This document shows positions 36,299 to 45,499 of a DNA stretch of 64,000 bases, in pieces. The notes beneath the pieces are model-generated. The model had not been told where the DNA came from. It ran no database searches and saw only the letters and a list, made by a program, of their open reading frames with translations. How positions within the stretch are numbered: the stretch's first letter is position 1; each line of letters opens with the position of its first letter. The DNA lies in the NCBI GenBank assembly GCA_009602735.1, contig WELA01007991.1, positions 124,001 through 188,000 of the forward strand, given 5' to 3'. Origin of the DNA: Mesotaenium endlicherianum (lineage: Eukaryota > Streptophyta > Zygnematophyceae > Zygnematales > Mesotaeniaceae). Position numbers and translations under genes: made by a program.

Positions 36299-37411
36299 AT
36301 GCAATCAAAAGAAACCTTGCAAGCATTCACTATCCTGTTGGTAGACGACCGGCCGGAAAACCTGATCTCACTGGAAGAGTTACTCATACAACCCGGACGG
36401 CGCTTCATCAAAGCGCAATCGGGCAATGAGGCTTTGCGACAGGTCTTGAAACACGAAAATATCGGCCTGATCATGCTCGATGTACAGATGCCTGATATGG
36501 ATGGGTTTGAAGTGGCACGTATTCTCAAATCGAATACAAAAACAAAAGATATCTCTATCATCTTTGTAACGGCTTTGAGCAGGGAAGAACATTTTATACT
36601 GAAAGGTTTTGAAGAAGGTGCTGTTGATTATCTACCCAAGCCACTCGATATTAACGTGGTAAGGGCTAAAGTGAATGTATTCGAACAACTGTATTTGCAC
36701 CAGGTAGAACTAAAGTCTACCCTCTCGGAACTCAAACGGATCAATAAACAACTGGAACAATTTGTTTACATAGTTTCCCATGACCTCAAATCACCCCTTT
36801 CTTCCATGATGCTCCTGATGGAACTGATCAGGGAAGACGAACTGGTAATAGCCAATCCCGAACTAAAAGAAAACATTGACCTGTTGCATGGCGCATCCGG
36901 ACGCTTATCGAATATGATCGCTTCCTTGCTGGAACATTCACGTACCAGTCTGGCAAATCATGCAATCGAGAAAGTAAACACCAGCGAGTTGGTGCGGGAA
37001 GTAGTGGCGCTCCTGTTCCCACCTGATCAGATGACTATTAACATACGGGAACCCTTGCCTGTGATCAATACCCATAAGATCGGCTTGCAACAAGTATTCC
37101 AGAACCTGCTGAGCAACGCCATCAAATACAACGACAAAGAAAAAGGACTCATCGAAATAGGCGCGTCTGACAAAGGCCATTGGGTAGAATTCTATGTCAA
37201 AGACAACGGACCGGGCATCGCTGATAACGACCAGGAACGGATATTTAAATTATTTGAAACGACGGCGCATCATTCTTCGCGCGACAGCAGCACGGGCATC
37301 GGATTGAATCTCTTGAAAGTATTGGTAGAAGGGCAGGGAGGAAAGATCTGGGTCGACTCGGTGAAAGACGAAGGCAGCACTTTTTATTTTGAATGGGAAA
37401 AGAACCACTGA
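36299..37411 (+). CDS. Response regulator-histidine kinase fusion
   Basis: A soluble 370-residue protein: receiver domain at residues 10-130 with phosphoacceptor D61 (LIMLDVQMPDMDG) and the KPLD lysine, a short coiled coil, then a kinase with H161 in YIVSHDLKSPLSS, N-box NLLSNAIKYND and G-boxes KDNGPGIAD and TGIGLNLLKVL. Receiver-first kinases receive phosphate from a partner and can relay it on. Placed after the hybrid kinase and the cheR remnant, it would have belonged to the same pathway. The ATG lies four bases after a TTTTG stretch, which resembles the leaderless promoter geometry seen elsewhere in the window, but the match is weak. Confidence 0.9.
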   Translation: MQSKETLQAFTILLVDDRPENLISLEELLIQPGRRFIKAQSGNEALRQVLKHENIGLIMLDVQMPDMDGFEVARILKSNTKTKDISIIFVTALSREEHFILKGFEEGAVDYLPKPLDINVVRAKVNVFEQLYLHQVELKSTLSELKRINKQLEQFVYIVSHDLKSPLSSMMLLMELIREDELVIANPELKENIDLLHGASGRLSNMIASLLEHSRTSLANHAIEKVNTSELVREVVALLFPPDQMTINIREPLPVINTHKIGLQQVFQNLLSNAIKYNDKEKGLIEIGASDKGHWVEFYVKDNGPGIADNDQERIFKLFETTAHHSSRDSSTGIGLNLLKVLVEGQGGKIWVDSVKDEGSTFYFEWEKNH

Positions 37412-37412
37412 T

Positions 37413-38024
37413 CTACTTGTAATCAGACATCTGCAACCGCTCATTACAAAAATCATATTCCAGTGGATCGTTACTACTTACAATAACGAGTTTGTTACCG
37501 GCATATTCGCCAATCAACCTGTGATATAATGCATAGCCGGCCTTGTCGAGATTGGTACAAGGCTCGTCGAGCAACAGCAGCGGAACATCGGAAAAAAAAG
37601 CCTGCGCCAGTTTGATACGTTGTTTCATGCCACTACTGTAATAGCGGATCTGTTTGTGTGACGCGTGTGGTAATTCCACTTTGTCCAGTATCGTTGCTGC
37701 ATCCAGTGCCATGGGTTTGAAAGACGCATGAAAAGAAAGAAATTCCAGCGCCGTCATTTCTTCTATCAATTCCAGGTAGGGTGCTGCCATGGCCAGTTGC
37801 TGGTAGATGGTTTCACCGGCTATGCTTTTGTTCTGCTGTGTATAAACGCAATTGCCGGTGCTGAGGGTGATGCTTCCGGCAATGGATTGCAGCAAGGTAC
37901 TTTTACCACTTCCGTTAGCGCCGGTAATCGCATAAGCATTACCGGTCTCGAACCGGTAGTTGACGCCACGAAATATCCAATCCCGGTTAAACCTTTTTCC
38001 AGCATTGGATAATTCAATGATCAT
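37413..38024 (-). CDS. ABC transporter ATP-binding protein
   Basis: A 203-residue nucleotide-binding subunit with Walker A GANGSGKSTLL (about residues 35-45), signature YYSSGMKQRIKLA (a variant of LSGGQ), Walker B PLLLLDEP and a switch region with VIVSSNDP, where the usual His is Asn. It is short and lacks a permease partner nearby, as in Bacteroidota gene sets where this ATPase closes the lipid A operon. It starts 24 bases after lpxA. A role in moving lipid or envelope components is suggested by context only. It converges with the receiver-kinase gene, one base apart. Confidence 0.87.
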   Translation of the reverse strand: MIIELSNAGKRFNRDWIFRGVNYRFETGNAYAITGANGSGKSTLLQSIAGSITLSTGNCVYTQQNKSIAGETIYQQLAMAAPYLELIEEMTALEFLSFHASFKPMALDAATILDKVELPHASHKQIRYYSSGMKQRIKLAQAFFSDVPLLLLDEPCTNLDKAGYALYHRLIGEYAGNKLVIVSSNDPLEYDFCNERLQMSDYK

Positions 38025-38048
38025 ATCTGTATTTGCTGTTTTCTAACG

Positions 38049-38846
38049 TTAGTCTTCGTCGCTACCGCCTTTTACATAGCGTTTGATGATACCCCTTCCG
38101 CTTTCCCGGATAAACGTTACGATCTCGTCGCGCTCATCGCTGGCGGTCACTTCTTCTTCAATGAATTCGAGCGCCTGTGTGGTATTGAAACCCTTGTTGA
38201 AAATAATGCGGTAGATATCCAGTATATGGTTGATGCGTTCCAGTTCAAAGCCGCGGCGCTTGAGGCCTACGCTGTTTACACCACCATAACTGAGCGGGGT
38301 GCGTACAGCTTTGATATAAGGAGGTACGTCTTTACTAACAAGACTACCACCGGCAATATAAGCGTGCTGACCAATGTTGACGAACTGGTGAACCGCACTC
38401 ACACCGGCAATCCACGCCCAGTCGCCCATTACCACATGGCCTGCGAGCTGAACGCTGTTGCTGAGTATACAGTTATCGCCGATGTTGCAGTCGTGCGCAA
38501 TATGACTGTAAGCCATGATAAGGCAATTGTTGCCTACCCTGGTTTTCCAGCGGTCGGTAGTGCCGCGGTTGATGGTCACGAATTCACGTATGGTAGTATT
38601 GTCGCCTACCTCGGCCGTTGTTTTTTCACCGCTGAATTTCAGGTCCTGCGGAATACCGCCGATCACAGCGCCGGGAAAAATACGGGAGTTCTTTCCAATC
38701 CTCGACCCATCCATGATGGTAACATTGCTTCCAATCCAGGTGCCTTCTCCGATCTGCACATCACCATGTATCACAGTGAAAGGATCTATTTTCACATTAG
38801 GAGCGATCTTGGCATTAGGGTCGATGTAAGTATAAGGATGGGTCAT
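38049..38846 (-). CDS. lpxA: UDP-N-acetylglucosamine acyltransferase LpxA
   Basis: First enzyme of lipid A synthesis: transfers a 3-hydroxyacyl chain from acyl-ACP to UDP-GlcNAc in the cytoplasm. The 265-residue protein is a left-handed beta helix with hexapeptide repeats (IDPNAKIAPNVKIDPFTVIH onward). The catalytic His lies in MAYSHIAHDCNIGD, followed by the GHVVMGDWAWIAGVSAVHQFVNIG segment. The helical C-terminal domain (LKRRGFELERINHIL) is present. Length is normal. It follows lpxC-fabZ by 52 bases. Confidence 0.96.
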   Translation of the reverse strand: MTHPYTYIDPNAKIAPNVKIDPFTVIHGDVQIGEGTWIGSNVTIMDGSRIGKNSRIFPGAVIGGIPQDLKFSGEKTTAEVGDNTTIREFVTINRGTTDRWKTRVGNNCLIMAYSHIAHDCNIGDNCILSNSVQLAGHVVMGDWAWIAGVSAVHQFVNIGQHAYIAGGSLVSKDVPPYIKAVRTPLSYGGVNSVGLKRRGFELERINHILDIYRIIFNKGFNTTQALEFIEEEVTASDERDEIVTFIRESGRGIIKRYVKGGSDED

Positions 38847-38898
38847 TATTGTTGCTTCTTGTTTTGGGCAGGGCAGATTTAAAAATTTGATAAAACCA

Positions 38899-40305
38899 TT
38901 AAGGGCGTTTCACTACCTGTGCCACCAGGTCGGCTTCAGTGGCTACCTTACCTCCCACATAAACAGTTCCCCTCATTTCACAAATACCTCTGCGGATGGG
39001 TCCTGCAAATTCCATTTTTAATACCATGGTATCACCTGGTCTTACCATCTGTTTGAATTTGCAATTGTCTATTTTCAGGAAATAAGTATCGTATTGTCCT
39101 TCCGGCATGGAATTGATGCAGAGGATACCACCGGTTTGCGCCAGCGCTTCTATCTGCAATACACCCGGCATAACAGGGTTGCCGGGAAAATGTCCGGGGA
39201 AGAACCATTCATTGAACGTAACATTCTTCACCCCCACTATATAAGTATCGGTAAGTTCAATGATCTTATCCACCAGCAGGAAAGGGTGGCGGTGTGGTAA
39301 GGTTTTCTCGATCTTTTCCAGCGTGAAAACAGGCGGCATGGTATGATCGTACACCGGCACATTCTTAACGTGCTTATTCTTTTTGATGTATTGTTTGATC
39401 TTTTTCGCAAACTCCACGTTGGTACTGTGGCCGGGCCTGTTCGCAATGATCCGCGCTTTGATGGGATAACCGATCAGTGCCAGATCACCTACTACGTCGA
39501 GCAGCTTGTGACGGGCAGGTTCATTGGGGAAACGCAGCTCCAGGTTATTGAGATAACCTTCACTCTTCACTTCTATCTTATCGCGCTTGAACACTTTGGC
39601 CAGCCGGCCCATTTCTTCATCAGTCACCGGCTTGTCTACCACCACGATGGCGTTATTGATATCGCCACCTTTGATGAGGTCGTTGTCGAGCAACATTTCC
39701 AGCTCATGCAGGAAACAAAAAGTGCGACAGGGCGCTATTTCTGTTTTGAAATCTTTGATGGTTTTCAGTCCGGCATGTTGGGTACCTAATACCGGGCTGT
39801 TGAAATCGATGAGGGTGGTTATCTGGTAGTCGATCGAAGGAAGGGCTACCATTTCAACGCGCTTGGCTTCATCGTAATGATAAATATTCTCATCGAGACT
39901 GTACCATGCTTTGGTGGCTTCCTGTTCTACCACCCCTGTTTCGGCAATCAATTCTATAAACGGACCGGAACTGCCATCCATGATGGGGATCTCGGGGCCG
40001 TTGAGTTCAATCAAAGTATTATCAATACCCATACCTACCAGGGCCGCCAGTACATGCTCCACCGTGCTCACTTTGGCATCGCCCACTTGCAAAGTGGTAC
40101 CGCGACTGGTATCGGTTACCAGGTCGCAATCGGCTTTGATGATGGGCTGGTTAGGAAGATCAATACGCTGGAACTGGATACCAAAGCCGGGATTGGCTGG
40201 TTTGAGGGTCATATCAACGGTAATTCCGGTATGTAATCCGGTACCGCTGATATTGATAGAGCTATTAAGGGTATGTTGCTTATCCGGGTTGAAATGATTA
40301 TCCAT
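38899..40305 (-). CDS. lpxC-fabZ: Fused UDP-3-O-acyl-GlcNAc deacetylase / 3-hydroxyacyl-ACP dehydratase
   Basis: One 468-residue protein with two enzymes. Residues about 10-300 are LpxC, the zinc-dependent deacetylase that commits sugar to lipid A: the first His ligand is in VSTVEHVLAALVGMGIDNT, and the others in the HKLLDVVGDLALIG region. Residues about 325-468 are FabZ, the dehydratase of fatty acid synthesis, with HRHPFLLVDKI and the catalytic GHFPGNPVMPGVLQIEALAQ. The fusion is typical of Bacteroidota and ties the two pathways that compete for 3-hydroxyacyl-ACP. ATG 40305 (MDNHFNPDKQ) is preferred to a TTG nine bases upstream. Confidence 0.96.
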   Translation of the reverse strand: MDNHFNPDKQHTLNSSINISGTGLHTGITVDMTLKPANPGFGIQFQRIDLPNQPIIKADCDLVTDTSRGTTLQVGDAKVSTVEHVLAALVGMGIDNTLIELNGPEIPIMDGSSGPFIELIAETGVVEQEATKAWYSLDENIYHYDEAKRVEMVALPSIDYQITTLIDFNSPVLGTQHAGLKTIKDFKTEIAPCRTFCFLHELEMLLDNDLIKGGDINNAIVVVDKPVTDEEMGRLAKVFKRDKIEVKSEGYLNNLELRFPNEPARHKLLDVVGDLALIGYPIKARIIANRPGHSTNVEFAKKIKQYIKKNKHVKNVPVYDHTMPPVFTLEKIEKTLPHRHPFLLVDKIIELTDTYIVGVKNVTFNEWFFPGHFPGNPVMPGVLQIEALAQTGGILCINSMPEGQYDTYFLKIDNCKFKQMVRPGDTMVLKMEFAGPIRRGICEMRGTVYVGGKVATEADLVAQVVKRP

Positions 40306-40344
40306 AGTCCGCAAAAATAGTACTTCATAAGCGTTTAATGTACC

Positions 40345-41400
40345 TTAAGGCACATTAACACGTTCAGCGAGCAACTGTTGTACCAGTTTTTCGAGTTCTT
40401 TTACCCTTTTTTCCAGTTGAGGGAGGTTGCGGCTGATGGCCTGGCTGCGGATGGTACTGGCGTATTCATAGGCAGGGGTGCCGGTAACAGCGGTATTGGG
40501 TTCTTTGATCGATTTGGTTACCCCGCTTTGTCCGTTGATGCGCGCTCCATCGGCAATGTTCAGGTGGCCTGCGATGCCTGACTGGCCGCCCATCATCACA
40601 TTCTTACCCAGCTTGGTGCTGCCGCTCACGCCTGACTGCGCTGCAATAACCGTGTTATTGCCTACTTCCACATTGTGTGCTATCTGTATGAGGTTATCCA
40701 GTTTAGCGCCCGAGCGGATGATGGTAGAACCCATGGTAGCCCTGTCGATGGTAGCATTGGCGCCGATTTCCACGCAGTCTTCCACTACTACATTGCCTAT
40801 CTGTGGCACTTTTTTAAAACTGCCGTCTTCCTGTGGCGCAAAACCGAATCCATCGCTTCCAATGATGGTTCCGGCATGGATGGTAACGTTATTACCAATA
40901 ACACAGTCGTGATAGATCTTCACCCCTGCATGCAAAATGCAGTTGTCGCCTACCTGTACATTATTGCCCAATACCACGCCCGGGAACAGTTTTACATTGT
41001 TGCCAATGTGTACATTCTCACCAATATGCACGAAGGCCGCTACGAATATGTTGTCGCCCATTTTGGCAGAAGGAGCAATATAACTGGGCTGCTGGATACC
41101 AATCAATTGCTGGGTCATCAGCTCCTGATATTTGGCCAGCAGGGTAGCAAAAGCGGAATAAGCATCGGGAACACGGATCAGGGTGGCGTTCACCGCCTGC
41201 TTCAGTTCCAGTGATTCGTTCACGATCACAATGGATGCCCGTGTCTGGTATAGGTATTCTTCGTATTTAGGGTTGGCAAGGAAGGAAAGCTGGCCCGCGC
41301 GGGCCTCTTCTATTTTTCCGAAACTACCCACCTGGGCATCGGCATTACCCTCCAGTTTGCCATTGATAATCAATGCTATTTGTGCGGCGGTAAACTGCAT
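40345..41400 (-). CDS. lpxD: UDP-3-O-acylglucosamine N-acyltransferase LpxD
   Basis: Adds the second hydroxyacyl chain to lipid A precursor. The 351-residue protein starts with the uridine-binding domain (MQFTAAQIALIINGKLEGNA), continues as a long hexapeptide beta helix (IAPSAKMGDNIFVAAFVHIG onward, with catalytic His in IQIAHNVEVGN), and ends in a coiled helix (NLPQLEKRVKELEKLVQQL). It lies 39 bases upstream of lpxC-fabZ in the same operon and 39 bases after the HD hydrolase gene. Confidence 0.96.
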   Translation of the reverse strand: MQFTAAQIALIINGKLEGNADAQVGSFGKIEEARAGQLSFLANPKYEEYLYQTRASIVIVNESLELKQAVNATLIRVPDAYSAFATLLAKYQELMTQQLIGIQQPSYIAPSAKMGDNIFVAAFVHIGENVHIGNNVKLFPGVVLGNNVQVGDNCILHAGVKIYHDCVIGNNVTIHAGTIIGSDGFGFAPQEDGSFKKVPQIGNVVVEDCVEIGANATIDRATMGSTIIRSGAKLDNLIQIAHNVEVGNNTVIAAQSGVSGSTKLGKNVMMGGQSGIAGHLNIADGARINGQSGVTKSIKEPNTAVTGTPAYEYASTIRSQAISRNLPQLEKRVKELEKLVQQLLAERVNVP

Positions 41401-41439
41401 ATAGAGATAGGGTTTATGGATTCAGCGGCAAGGTTCGAG

Positions 41440-42654
41440 CTATCTGAACAGGCAAATGTAATTTTTTTTAACCGGGGCGGAAAGATTTTGATGGATGAGC
41501 GCATTATCCACCTCCGAAATATCCCGTACCGATCCATCCTTGAACAATATGTTTATTTTTTCGTCGATGGTCTTGTAAAGGGTATTAGTGGCTTCGCCGG
41601 TAAAACAGAGGTAACTGCTTTCTTCGGCGCTGATATGGAAGCGTTTGCTTATCTGTTCCAGCTGGCTGGCAATATAAGCAGGTTCAAAAGGAGCGGTCTG
41701 TATCCTGGTCTTATACAGTTGCCGGTCGAGCATGCCGTGGCAGAGTAATGACAATGCCTTATCGGGATGCAGGCTCCATCGTTTGATGGCGTGCATGATG
41801 TCGTGATCATCGAGCGAGCAGAATTTGTCCAGTGCCGCTGCATTCATCACCCCATTGAATTCACCCAGGAAAAAGTCAACAGCCGATTGGGTATAGAGGG
41901 CATCATCTCCCGGCCGGTAAATGGCCCGCACCCTTTCCAATATCTTCACCAGCATTTTTTCGGCAGCCAGCACGGTTTTGTGCAGGTACACCTGCCAGTA
42001 CATCTGCCGGCGGGCTACCAGGAATTTCTCCACGCTGTAAATGCCTTTTTCTTCGATCATCAGTTGACCATCGTGTACCACCAGCATTTTTAAAATGCGA
42101 TCATAACCAATCACGCCCTCACTCACACCGGAATAAAAACTGTCGCGCGTGAGGTAATCCATGCGGTCTACATCGAGTTGTCCGCTGATGAGCTGATGCA
42201 AAAAAGGCTTGCGGTATTGATCGGTAAAAATTTCTATGGCCAGGGTCAGCTCACCGTTGAATGTTTCATTCAGCGTATGCATGATCTGTAAGGAAAGCTG
42301 CTCGTGGTGCACATCGGGAACCAACACCTGTTCCAGGGCATGTGAATAGGGGCCATGTCCCACATCGTGGAGCAGGATGGCTGCTTTTACAGCCACTTCT
42401 TCTTCCGGGCTGATATCCACTCCCTTGCTTTTAAGCTCGATCACTGCATTGTTCATGAGGTGATAAGCGCCCAGCGAGTGATGAAGGCGGGTATGCACGG
42501 CCCCCGGGTACACAAGTTGGGCCATGGCCATTTGTTTGATGCGTCGCAGGCGCTGGTAATAAGGATGTGAAATGATAGAAAAGATCAATGGGTGATTGAT
42601 GGTGATAAAACCATATACCGGGTCGTTGATGATCTTCCGCTGGATAGCCGCCAT
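41440..42654 (-). CDS. HD-superfamily phosphohydrolase
   Basis: A 404-residue HD-domain protein of the dNTPase/SAMHD1-like group. Metal ligands are visible in HHSLGAYHL and ILLHDVGHGPYSHALE near residues 50-100, with a further Asp in DVDRMDYLTRDSFYSG. Such proteins hydrolyse dNTPs or other nucleotides, but the Bacteroidota group linked to lpxD is not characterised. ATG 42654 (MAAIQRKIINDPVYGF) is preferred to an upstream codon at 42705, which would overlap the promoter region. It is the first gene of the lipid A operon and divergent from porX. Confidence 0.88.
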   Translation of the reverse strand: MAAIQRKIINDPVYGFITINHPLIFSIISHPYYQRLRRIKQMAMAQLVYPGAVHTRLHHSLGAYHLMNNAVIELKSKGVDISPEEEVAVKAAILLHDVGHGPYSHALEQVLVPDVHHEQLSLQIMHTLNETFNGELTLAIEIFTDQYRKPFLHQLISGQLDVDRMDYLTRDSFYSGVSEGVIGYDRILKMLVVHDGQLMIEEKGIYSVEKFLVARRQMYWQVYLHKTVLAAEKMLVKILERVRAIYRPGDDALYTQSAVDFFLGEFNGVMNAAALDKFCSLDDHDIMHAIKRWSLHPDKALSLLCHGMLDRQLYKTRIQTAPFEPAYIASQLEQISKRFHISAEESSYLCFTGEATNTLYKTIDEKINILFKDGSVRDISEVDNALIHQNLSAPVKKNYICLFR

Positions 42655-42695
42655 GCCTGTTGTTGAATTGTTAAATCCTGGCAGATGCCAGAAGC

Positions 42696-42703
42696 AAAAG
42701 TAC
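42696..42703 (-). promoter_or_regulatory. Probable -7 element of the HD hydrolase-lipid A operon
   Basis: Reading leftward, TACTTTTG matches TAnnTTTG exactly, 41 bases before the ATG at 42654. No clear TTG lies at the -33 distance. Confidence 0.4.
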
Positions 42704-42774
42704 AAAGAGAACCCCGATCGGGCAGAATTGAAATAGATTTACAGACAGTTTTCGCATTAAAATCCCAATTCCCT

Positions 42775-44334
42775 ATGCCTATCGCCAAAATTTTATGGAT
42801 AGACGATGAAATCGAGAGTCTGCAGTCCCAGAAAATGTTCCTGGAACACAAAGGCTATGAAGTGCAAACCCTTACCAATGGGTTCGATGGCATCGAATAT
42901 GTAAAAGACAATTTAGTAGATGTAGTACTACTGGATGAAACCATGCCTGGTATCTCCGGATTGGAAACCTTATCAGGTATCAAAGAAGTGAATATGAGCA
43001 TTCCCGTAGTGCTCATCACCAAGAATGAAACAGAGAACCTGATGGATGAAGCCATTGGCAGCCAGATCAGCGATTACCTGATCAAGCCGGTGAACCCCAA
43101 CCAGGTATTGCTGAGTCTGAAAAAAATCATCGACAACAAAAGACTGGTGGCCGAAAAAACGACCACTGCGTACCAGCAACAATTCCGTGAATTATTTATG
43201 GCATTGAATGATGATCCGGATTACAATGGCTGGATGGACATTTATAAAAAACTCGTGTACTGGGAGCTGGAAATGGAAAAGAGTGATAGTCCCGAAATGC
43301 GCGAAATACTGCAATCGCAGAAACAGGAAGCCAATGCCGCGTTCTTCAAATACGTGAGCAAACATTACAGTTCCTGGGTAGATCCGAAAGCCACTTCGGC
43401 GCCCATCATGAGCAACCAGTTGTTCCGTTTCAAAGTGTTGCCGCACCTGGAAAAAGGGAAGCCTGTGTTTTTCATCCTCATCGATAACCTGCGTTTCGAT
43501 CAGTGGAAAGCCATCCAACCCATCTTTGCAGAGAACTTCCGCATTTTAGAAGAAGAAACTTTTTATTCTATTCTGCCTACAGCCACGCAGTATTGCCGCA
43601 ATGCCATTTTCGCGGGACTGATGCCGGTAGAAATAGAAAAACTGTTTTCTGAACAATGGCGTAATGATGATGATGAAGGAGGCAAGAACCTGTTTGAAGA
43701 AGAATTCTTCCGTGCACAGTTGAAGCGGATGAAGCGTGAAGACATCCGCTTCAGTTACCACAAAATTTTACATCACCAGGATGGACAACAACTGGTGAAC
43801 AACATACACAACCTGCTCGAAAACGATCTCAACATCATTGTGTATAATTTCGTAGACATGCTGAGCCACGCACGCACGGAGATGGAAGTGTTGAAGGAGT
43901 TGGCCAGCGATGAAGCGAGTTACCGGAGTATCACGCGCAGCTGGTTTGAGCACAGCCCGTTGCACCAGGCGCTGAAAAAAGTAGCTGATAAGGATGTGAA
44001 ACTGGTGCTGGCCACCGACCATGGCAGCGTGCGGGTAAAGACGGCGCATAAAGTGGTGGGCGATAAGCAAACCACTACCAACCTGCGATACAAGCACGGC
44101 CGGAACCTCGCTTTTGAAGCCAAAGATGTATTGGCCTTCCGTGACCCGCGGGAGGCCGGCTTACCGGTACCTACGGTGAATTCTTCATTCATTTTTGCAA
44201 GGGAGGATGGATACCTCTGTTATCCCAATAATTACAACCATTATGTGAACTATTACCGCAATACTTTCCAGCACGGCGGGGTAAGCCTGGAGGAAATGAT
44301 CGTGCCCATTGTTAAAATGGTGAGCAAGGGCTGA
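42775..44334 (+). CDS. porX: PorX, response regulator with PglZ domain (type IX secretion control)
   Basis: A 519-residue protein. Receiver domain at residues 5-120: D10-D11, phosphoacceptor D54 in VVLLDETMPG and a Lys in YLIKPVNP. A helical linker leads to a PglZ/alkaline-phosphatase-superfamily domain from about 215, with FILIDNLRFDQWKAI, VYNFVDMLSHAR, LATDHGSVRVKTA and the end SLEEMIVPIVKM. In Porphyromonas and Flavobacterium PorX, with the kinase PorY, controls type IX secretion genes; its PglZ domain is a zinc enzyme acting on oligonucleotides. ATG 42775 (MPIAKILWIDDE) is chosen by homology; the frame stays open 30 codons upstream. No porY or secretion genes are in this window. Confidence 0.93.
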   Translation: MPIAKILWIDDEIESLQSQKMFLEHKGYEVQTLTNGFDGIEYVKDNLVDVVLLDETMPGISGLETLSGIKEVNMSIPVVLITKNETENLMDEAIGSQISDYLIKPVNPNQVLLSLKKIIDNKRLVAEKTTTAYQQQFRELFMALNDDPDYNGWMDIYKKLVYWELEMEKSDSPEMREILQSQKQEANAAFFKYVSKHYSSWVDPKATSAPIMSNQLFRFKVLPHLEKGKPVFFILIDNLRFDQWKAIQPIFAENFRILEEETFYSILPTATQYCRNAIFAGLMPVEIEKLFSEQWRNDDDEGGKNLFEEEFFRAQLKRMKREDIRFSYHKILHHQDGQQLVNNIHNLLENDLNIIVYNFVDMLSHARTEMEVLKELASDEASYRSITRSWFEHSPLHQALKKVADKDVKLVLATDHGSVRVKTAHKVVGDKQTTTNLRYKHGRNLAFEAKDVLAFRDPREAGLPVPTVNSSFIFAREDGYLCYPNNYNHYVNYYRNTFQHGGVSLEEMIVPIVKMVSKG

Positions 44335-44385
44335 AGATGTGAATAACTACTGCCATCCGGCACCCGCCGTGGGTGGCAGTTTCGG

Positions 44386-44393
44386 TATATTTG
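44386..44393 (+). promoter_or_regulatory. -7 element just before the 89-residue protein gene
   Basis: TATATTTG matches TAnnTTTG exactly and ends six bases before the ATG at 44400. No TTG is seen at the -33 position. If used, the mRNA would have almost no leader. Confidence 0.4.
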
Positions 44394-44399
44394 CTTATT

Positions 44400-44669
44400 A
44401 TGAAGTATACGCAAACGACATTAACGAAACTGGAAGCCGTGTTGGGAGAGAGTGGTTATGTACTCCGTTATGAAAGGGGCACTTTTCAAAGCGGATGGTG
44501 TGTGCTGGAAGCGAAAAAAGTGGTGGTGCTGAACAAGTTTCTCAACGTGGAAGGGCGCATCAATACTTTATTGGAACTGATCCCGCAACTTCCCATCGAT
44601 TTCGATAAATTGACCCTTGAGTCGCAGAAGCTTTACGAAGAAGCAGTAAAGAAACTGGAAACCGCGTGA
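44400..44669 (+). CDS. Small conserved protein of unknown function
   Basis: An 89-residue soluble protein, starting MKYTQTTLTKLEAVLGESGY, with a predicted alpha/beta middle (RYERGTFQSGWCVLEAKKVV) and a charged C-terminal helix. There is no signal peptide, membrane segment or known catalytic motif. It looks like the small protein often found beside metallo-hydrolases in Bacteroidota, but its role is not known to me. The 3' end overlaps the next gene by GTGA (44666-44669), so the two are translated together. ATG 44400 is chosen over a GTG-like start 27 bases upstream because a promoter element lies between them. Confidence 0.75.
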   Translation: MKYTQTTLTKLEAVLGESGYVLRYERGTFQSGWCVLEAKKVVVLNKFLNVEGRINTLLELIPQLPIDFDKLTLESQKLYEEAVKKLETA

Positions 44670-45445
44670 GTAGTCATGTACCACTGACGATTACTTTTTT
44701 GGGAACAGGAACGAGTACGGGTGTGCCCATGATCGGATGTACCTGCGCCGTTTGCACTTCACCCGACCCGCACGATAAACGCCTCCGGAGCAGCATAATG
44801 GTTCAATCACCCACTACAGCTATTGTGGTAGATACCACGCCCGATTTTCGCTACCAGATGTTACGCACGCATACCAACCACCTCGATGCAATATTGTTCA
44901 CGCATTCGCACAGGGATCATTTAGCGGGACTGGACGATGTACGGGCTTTCAATTTCTTTACCCACAGGGCGATGGATATATATGCAAGTCCGCAAACCGC
45001 CGAAGCCATCTACCGCGATTTCTATTATGCTTTTGCCGATACCCGCTACCCGGGCGTGCCGGAACTGAACATGATCACCATCGAGGATGTGCCTTTCACC
45101 ATTGGGGATATTGAAGTCATTCCTATTGAAGTGATGCACCATAAAATGCCGGTGTATGGTTTTCGCTTTGGTCCCTTCACTTATATCACCGATGCGAATA
45201 AGATAGCGCCTGCATCCAAAGAAAAGATCAAGGGCTCATCGGTGTTGGTGTTGAACGCACTGCGCAAAGAAGCGCATATCTCGCATTTCACGCTCGATGA
45301 AGCGGTGGACCTCTCACAGGAACTAGGCGTGCCGCAGGCTTACTTCACGCATATCAGTCACCAGTTGGGTACACACGAAGCCGTTAACAAAGAATTGCCC
45401 CCGAACATACGCCTGGCTTATGACGGGCTGGAGCTGCATATCTAA
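44666..45445 (+). CDS. MBL-fold metallo-hydrolase (PhnP-like)
   Basis: A 259-residue beta-lactamase-fold hydrolase. It begins with the PhnP-type sequence TFLGTGTSTGVPMIGC and a CTCAVCTS cysteine set that binds structural zinc in PhnP. The active-site motif H80-S-H82-R-D84-H85 lies in FTHSHRDHLAGLDD, with further ligands in VMHHKMPVYGF and FTHISHQLG. PhnP cleaves cyclic phosphodiesters; related enzymes act in lipoate or tRNA end processing, so the substrate is open. GTG 44666 is the only in-frame start near the conserved N-terminus and overlaps the previous stop. Confidence 0.9.
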   Translation: MSSHVPLTITFLGTGTSTGVPMIGCTCAVCTSPDPHDKRLRSSIMVQSPTTAIVVDTTPDFRYQMLRTHTNHLDAILFTHSHRDHLAGLDDVRAFNFFTHRAMDIYASPQTAEAIYRDFYYAFADTRYPGVPELNMITIEDVPFTIGDIEVIPIEVMHHKMPVYGFRFGPFTYITDANKIAPASKEKIKGSSVLVLNALRKEAHISHFTLDEAVDLSQELGVPQAYFTHISHQLGTHEAVNKELPPNIRLAYDGLELHI

Positions 45446-45499
45446 ATTGGGTATAAACACCTGATCGGCATAGCGGCTGCATGCATTTGCTTTGTATGC

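Noticed and set aside
44350-44379. Terminator after porX
   Set aside because: CTGCCA and TGGCAG can pair over a long loop, but the stem is only six bases and no T run follows.
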